From positions 1-9,386 of the forward strand of contig JAAYWE010000263.1 in assembly GCA_012516755.1 (NCBI GenBank): a stretch of DNA of 9,386 nt. The letters run 5' to 3'. The DNA comes from Treponema sp. GTDB taxonomy: Bacteria > Spirochaetota > Spirochaetia > Treponematales > Rectinemataceae. Shown piece by piece: positions 5,271 to 9,386 of the stretch; positions within the stretch are counted from its first letter, which is position 1; every line of letters begins with the position of its first letter. The notes beneath the pieces were generated by a model. That model was not told the DNA's origin. It searched no databases and was given only the letters and a program-made list of their open reading frames with translations. Position numbers and translations under genes: made by a program.

Positions 5271-5275
5271 AGGAG
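5271..5275 (+). promoter_or_regulatory. Ribosome binding site deciding the M16C start
   Basis: AGGAG at 5271-5275 (within AGAGGAG) lies six bases before the ATG at 5282. The longer reading from the TTG at 5225 has no such site and would add 19 non-conserved residues overlapping the candidate promoter. Confidence 0.8.
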
Positions 5276-5281
5276 TATCGC

Positions 5282-8200
5282 ATGCCATTTGTGCTTCAGA
5301 AAGAATCCTCGGTGCCTGAACTCGATTCTATCATTCGGCTATACCGCCACGAACGAACGGGAGCCCGACTTCTATCTGTCATCAACAAGGATGAAAACAA
5401 GGTCTTCGGGATAAGTTTCAGAACTCCACCTGAACGAAACAATGGCGTAGTCCACATTATCGAGCATTCTACTCTTTGCGGTTCCCGTAAATATCCGGTA
5501 AAGGAACCTTTTGTCGAGCTGATGAAAGGCTCACTAAATACTTTCCTCAACGCAATAACGTTCGAAGATAAGACTTGCTACCCGGTGGCAAGCACCAATC
5601 TCAAGGATTTCTATAATCTCATAGATGTCTACTTAGATGCGGTATTCTACCCGAATTTGACCGAATATACTTTCATGCAGGAGGGCTGGCACTACGAAGT
5701 AGATCCTGTTACCAGAGAGCTCAGCTATAAGGGTGTAGTATTCAATGAAATGAAAGGCGCCTATTCAGACCCAGATAGCCTCCACGATCACCTATGCAAA
5801 TGCAGCCTGTTTCCCGATACTTGCTATGGACTCGATTCCGGTGGCGACCCTCTGGAGATTCCCACTCTTAGCTACGAAGAATTCATCGCATATCACAAGA
5901 AATATTATCATCCTTCGAATTCTTTTATTTATTTCTATGGCGATGATGACCCGGAAAAGCGCCTTTCCTTTATGGATGAATGGCTATCGCCATTTGAAGC
6001 CGCTTCCATTGACTCACTTCCAGCTATCCAACAGACTTTTCCAGAGCCGCTACTCATCAAACGCAATTTTCAGGCCAATTCAAAAGAAGCGGCTAAAGCT
6101 TATACAGCGGTCAACTGGATGCTATATGAACATGGGGATATGCTCCTTTCGATGCAAGCCCTCGTTCTCTTCCATATCTTGACTGGTACGCCAGCCTCTC
6201 CTCTACGAAAGGCATTGATAGAATCCGGGCTCGGAGAGGATATTGCGGGTTTTGGCTTCTACGAAGAGATGCGCCAGACGGCTTTCTCCATAGGGCTTAA
6301 AGGTGTTGAACCTCACAATCTTGCAAAGGTCGAAGAGCTCATTTTCTCAACACTTGAGCGCCTCGCTTGCGATGGCATCGATCCCGACACTATCGCGGCT
6401 TCGCTCAACACCATGGAATTCGCCTTGCGTGAACGCAACACCGGGTCTTTTCCCCGTGGCCTTGCCATCATGCTGGATGCTCTAAATGAATGGTTATACG
6501 ACCTCGATCCAATATCAGCGCTTTCTTTTGCCGAACCGCTTGAACAAACCAAAAGAGCTGCCAAAGAAAACCATAGACTATTCAGTGAGCTCATAGATTC
6601 GCTAATCTTAAAGAATAAACACCGAAGCACGGTCAGATTTCTGCCCTCATCCGGCCTAAAAAACGAACGCGAAGAGGCTGAAAAGGCCATGCTTGCACTA
6701 GCCCGAGCCAGCTTAGATGACGAAGCACTTAGAAAAATCGAAGATACTGCCAAAAACCTCAAGGAACTTCAAGACAAGCCGGATAGCCCTGAAGCGCTTG
6801 CAACTATTCCTGTGCTCTCTCTGGACGATATTCCAGGAGAAGCCCCTGTACTGCCTTCAGAGCCTCTCGAATCAGCAACGGAAGAATTCAAAGGGTCTGG
6901 AATCTATGGCTACTATCACGAGCTTTCGACAAGCGGCATTCTTTACTTGGATCTAGGCTTCGGTTTTGGAAAGTTGCCCTCTAGGCTTTTGCCCTATGTC
7001 AGTCTTCTGGGTCGTTTCTTAATTGAGACAGGCACAGAAAAATATGATTTCGTCCAGCTTATTCAGCGCATTGGCATGCATACTGGCGGAATTAGAAGCA
7101 TGGTTATATCTACAACGCATTGGGCTGAACACAGGCCGGTGCCTTGGTTTTTCCTCCGGGCTAAAGCCCTGCCCGAAAAAGTCGGCATTCTTAGCGAAAT
7201 ACTTTTGGATATTCTGACCAGCGCACAATTAGATAACCGCGAACGAGTCCGCCAAATTGTCCTTGAGGAAAAAGCACAAGCAGAGGCAATGCTGATTCCT
7301 GCTTCTGCTCGAATCGTCGGCCTGAGGCTTCGCTCTCGATTCAATTCTGCATACTGGGCTTCGGAAAGGCTTATGGGCATAGAACGCCTCTTCTTTCTTC
7401 GCAAGCTCTTGCGTAACATTGAAGAAGATTGGCCTTCGGTGTTGTCAGAAATACGCGAGGTGCATAGCGAGCTCATATGGCGCGACAATCTGCTCGTCAA
7501 TATCACCTCGGATAAAGCCATTCTCGAGGCTTCCGCGGAATCCATTCTCCGTATTGCGCAGTCTCTGCCCATGCAAGCGATGCTCGCTCAATCTTTACCC
7601 CATAGGTCTTTTCCACAACTCGATTCATGGGTAAACGAAGCATCGCGCGCTTGTTATCCTTCCTTCTCTCAAGGGCATGAGAACTCTTCTCCGAAAAACG
7701 AAGACGCCCACAGCGCTCGCATTCCTCTCGAAACGATAGAGCTGCAGACCCAGGTTAATAGCGTAGGCATGATTATGCCCCTAAAAGGGTTAGACCCTAT
7801 AGCCGGTGGAGCTCTTGCGGCAACAAAATACTTGGATACTTCCTATCTCTGGGAGCAAATAAGAGTTATTGGTGGAGCGTATGGAGGGTTTTCCAGCCTC
7901 GATCTCGCCTCCGCTTTGCTTATGTTCCTTTCTTATCGCGACCCAAATTTCAATCAGACAATAGAAGCCTACCGAAAGGTAGCGACTTTCCTTGAATCCT
8001 GTAATTTGCCAAGAGAAGAGATCCAAAAATCGATCATTGGTACGATTGGAGATATGGATGCCTATCAACTGCCAGACGCCAAAGGATTTAACGCCCTTAT
8101 GAATATCCTGGCCGGGTATACTCAGGAGACGCGTCAACATATCCGCGACCAGATTCTTGCAGCGAACATGGACGATTTCCGCAGCTTCGGAAAACTCCTT

Positions 8201-8308
8201 TCGGAGGCTCTCGATCGTTCGATGATAGTGGTAATGACCTCACCAGAGCAAGCGGAGAAGGCGCTTTCAACGCTGCCGGCTCCGATTGCACGGCTTTCTC
8301 TGCAGTGA
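5282..8308 (+). CDS. M16C family zinc metallopeptidase (PreP/presequence protease-like)
   Basis: This 1008-residue protein is a member of peptidase family M16, subfamily C, which encloses and degrades unstructured peptides in a two-halved chamber. The inverted zinc motif HIIEH is at 58-62 (His58 and His62 as ligands, Glu61 as catalytic base), followed by the subfamily signature STLCGSRKYPVKEPF and then ELMKGSLNTFLNA. The third zinc ligand is probably Glu156 in VVFNEMKG, 98 residues after His58, close to the spacing in human PreP. The second half supplies the conserved Arg and Tyr in IRVIGGAYGG (Arg861, Tyr867). About 180 residues between the halves (roughly 450-560) are charged and helical, as in the hinge of PreP. 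Length matches the subfamily (about 970-1010). There is no signal peptide, so it is probably cytoplasmic and used for peptide turnover. Two stops in tandem (TGA TAG) close the frame. It is divergent from the Spy-like cluster and may share control with it. Confidence 0.95.
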   Translation: MPFVLQKESSVPELDSIIRLYRHERTGARLLSVINKDENKVFGISFRTPPERNNGVVHIIEHSTLCGSRKYPVKEPFVELMKGSLNTFLNAITFEDKTCYPVASTNLKDFYNLIDVYLDAVFYPNLTEYTFMQEGWHYEVDPVTRELSYKGVVFNEMKGAYSDPDSLHDHLCKCSLFPDTCYGLDSGGDPLEIPTLSYEEFIAYHKKYYHPSNSFIYFYGDDDPEKRLSFMDEWLSPFEAASIDSLPAIQQTFPEPLLIKRNFQANSKEAAKAYTAVNWMLYEHGDMLLSMQALVLFHILTGTPASPLRKALIESGLGEDIAGFGFYEEMRQTAFSIGLKGVEPHNLAKVEELIFSTLERLACDGIDPDTIAASLNTMEFALRERNTGSFPRGLAIMLDALNEWLYDLDPISALSFAEPLEQTKRAAKENHRLFSELIDSLILKNKHRSTVRFLPSSGLKNEREEAEKAMLALARASLDDEALRKIEDTAKNLKELQDKPDSPEALATIPVLSLDDIPGEAPVLPSEPLESATEEFKGSGIYGYYHELSTSGILYLDLGFGFGKLPSRLLPYVSLLGRFLIETGTEKYDFVQLIQRIGMHTGGIRSMVISTTHWAEHRPVPWFFLRAKALPEKVGILSEILLDILTSAQLDNRERVRQIVLEEKAQAEAMLIPASARIVGLRLRSRFNSAYWASERLMGIERLFFLRKLLRNIEEDWPSVLSEIREVHSELIWRDNLLVNITSDKAILEASAESILRIAQSLPMQAMLAQSLPHRSFPQLDSWVNEASRACYPSFSQGHENSSPKNEDAHSARIPLETIELQTQVNSVGMIMPLKGLDPIAGGALAATKYLDTSYLWEQIRVIGGAYGGFSSLDLASALLMFLSYRDPNFNQTIEAYRKVATFLESCNLPREEIQKSIIGTIGDMDAYQLPDAKGFNALMNILAGYTQETRQHIRDQILAANMDDFRSFGKLLSEALDRSMIVVMTSPEQAEKALSTLPAPIARLSLQ

Positions 8309-8352
8309 TAGCGCCACGGACAGCACCCACCAGCCCAGCTGACTGAACATAA

Positions 8353-9386
8353 TCAGCGAATAGATTCGAAAGCTCTCCGGTCAAGCCTATCGAGCAAAGC
8401 CTGATCTCCAACTGCTACCCATAGGAAAGTGCCGTTAATCACATATTTCTCGAAGGCGTTCTGAATCGCCGAGGCATCTAGCATTTCTATGCGAACCTGG
8501 TCTTTAAGCCAATCAGCTGGGTCTCCTGTCAGTTTTATCGAGCGAATCATCATAGAGGCGATAGCAGCATTGGTTCGAACAGCTTCGAAATAATTATTTA
8601 TATAGAGCTGCTTATAGGTATCGAGCGCATCTGAGAGCGCCATATAGCCATCGGCCTCTGTCTTGGTCGGATCCACCGACACCACTCTTCCCTGCGCCAT
8701 GAGAGCAGCGGCTTCGTCTATGTATTGCTTTATTTTTTCCGGCGCATCTGATTTATAAATCATTATGGAGCCATAATTTGCTGTGTAGGACCTAATGGCA
8801 GCCGAAGGAGTGTAGACTGCTCCGTATTTATCGCGCACAATCGCGAAAAGCAAATCCGAAAAAATACGTGTTGCCAGGGTTGTCGCAAAATAATCATCGC
8901 TTCCGGGTGCTGGCGCTGCAAAATCTCCCCTAAGGTAAATTATCCCCTTCGATTGATCGTGGGCTTGCGTAATGAGAGACCCCGATGGCAATCCTGATTC
9001 CGATGAAGATCCGAATCCCGAAAGCCCAATTCGAAACTCCTGCGGCTTTGATATCGGTCCAAGATTCAAGTCAGGAATGTCACCAAGAAGCTTTTCGAGC
9101 TTGTAAGCAAGCTCGGCTGGATTGAAATCTCCTATAGCAACAAGAAAAATCCTATCCGCAGAAAAATGTTCCTTGTACCAATCTCGAGCATCTCCAGCCA
9201 TCATTGGCGCAATACTTTCTTCGGTGCCTTCGGGGTTGACTCCATATGGATGCCCCTTGAAAAAAGCCTCGTTCATTATTTTCTGTGTCATTGTCCAAGG
9301 GTTCTGTTCTATTGCCTGCAGCGCAAGCAAGGCATTCTCCTTTTCTCTGTCAAAATCGGACTGATCGAAAGAAGGATTTACGAGCA
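8353..9386 (-). CDS. M16 family peptidase-like protein, 5' end outside the window
   Basis: The last 343 codons of a minus-strand gene are visible; the frame stays open to the right edge, so the start and the region where HxxEH would lie are missing. The visible part begins with an M16-type segment (LVNPSFDQSDFDREKENA), then FFKGHPYG (HPYG at 45-48), GTEESI and FLVAIGDFNP, closing one lobe. A second lobe follows from about 147, with VRDKYGAVYTP carrying the Arg, Gly and Tyr (184, 188, 191) typical of substrate-binding lobes. The position that in catalytic members holds the third zinc ligand appears to be Leu22, so this may be a non-catalytic R/Y-type subunit or the second half of a two-module protein. 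The TTG at 9328-9330 is not a start, since conserved sequence continues upstream. It converges with the M16C gene 44 bases away. A signal peptide, expected for periplasmic M16B proteins, cannot be checked. Confidence 0.9.
   Translation of the reverse strand, partial: LVNPSFDQSDFDREKENALLALQAIEQNPWTMTQKIMNEAFFKGHPYGVNPEGTEESIAPMMAGDARDWYKEHFSADRIFLVAIGDFNPAELAYKLEKLLGDIPDLNLGPISKPQEFRIGLSGFGSSSESGLPSGSLITQAHDQSKGIIYLRGDFAAPAPGSDDYFATTLATRIFSDLLFAIVRDKYGAVYTPSAAIRSYTANYGSIMIYKSDAPEKIKQYIDEAAALMAQGRVVSVDPTKTEADGYMALSDALDTYKQLYINNYFEAVRTNAAIASMMIRSIKLTGDPADWLKDQVRIEMLDASAIQNAFEKYVINGTFLWVAVGDQALLDRLDRRAFESIR

Noticed and set aside
5225..5281. Longer start (TTG) for the M16C protein
   Set aside because: It lacks a ribosome binding site and overlaps the candidate promoter, whereas the ATG at 5282 has AGGAG six bases upstream and begins where family similarity begins.
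9328..9330. TTG as the start of the right-edge M16 gene
   Set aside because: The frame continues to the window edge with typical M16 sequence (residues before HPYG), so the gene is cut by the window rather than starting here.

Overview
The window looks like a piece of a free-living or host-associated bacterial chromosome of moderate G+C content, most likely a spirochaete (Spirochaetota). The inference rests on two large recognisable genes: an archaeal/eukaryotic-type prolyl-tRNA synthetase of about 485 residues and a PreP-like M16C metallopeptidase of about 1000 residues. Borrelia and Treponema carry both, but so do some other phyla, so the assignment is moderate. Two-membrane (diderm) physiology is supported by exported Spy/CpxP-like proteins. 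I see no insertion sequence, phage gene, CRISPR array, tRNA or rRNA.

Layout. Positions 1-197 hold the edge of an unidentified neighbour or non-coding DNA, with a possible minus-strand terminator. At 198-1025 (minus) is an unrecognised multi-pass membrane protein, divergent from proS (1116-2573, plus), which has a good sigma70-type promoter. Convergent with proS is a four-gene minus-strand cluster, read from right to left: a Spy/CpxP-like exported protein (4451-4987), a second Spy/CpxP/ZraP-like exported protein (3721-4284), an ECF sigma factor (3000-3677), and a small single-span membrane protein (2627-3013) whose start lies inside the sigma gene. Divergent from that cluster is the M16C peptidase (5282-8308, plus). 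Convergent with it is an M16 peptidase-family protein (8353 to the right edge, minus) that lacks its N-terminal part because of the window end.

How the genes may work together. The minus-strand cluster is the most interesting part. The arrangement of periplasmic Spy/ZraP-fold protein, ECF sigma and short one-span membrane protein without a zinc-finger anti-sigma motif parallels the CnrX-CnrH-CnrY type of trans-envelope signalling. I infer a self-contained envelope-stress or metal-sensing module in which the one-span protein is the anti-sigma factor and one or both Spy-like proteins are the periplasmic sensor or output. The two Spy-like proteins align without gaps over 77 residues, so they are paralogues. 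The intergenic DNA of this module carries tandem repeats, an inverted repeat and hairpins that are candidate control sites. ProS and the two M16 proteins are probably independent housekeeping and proteolytic functions.
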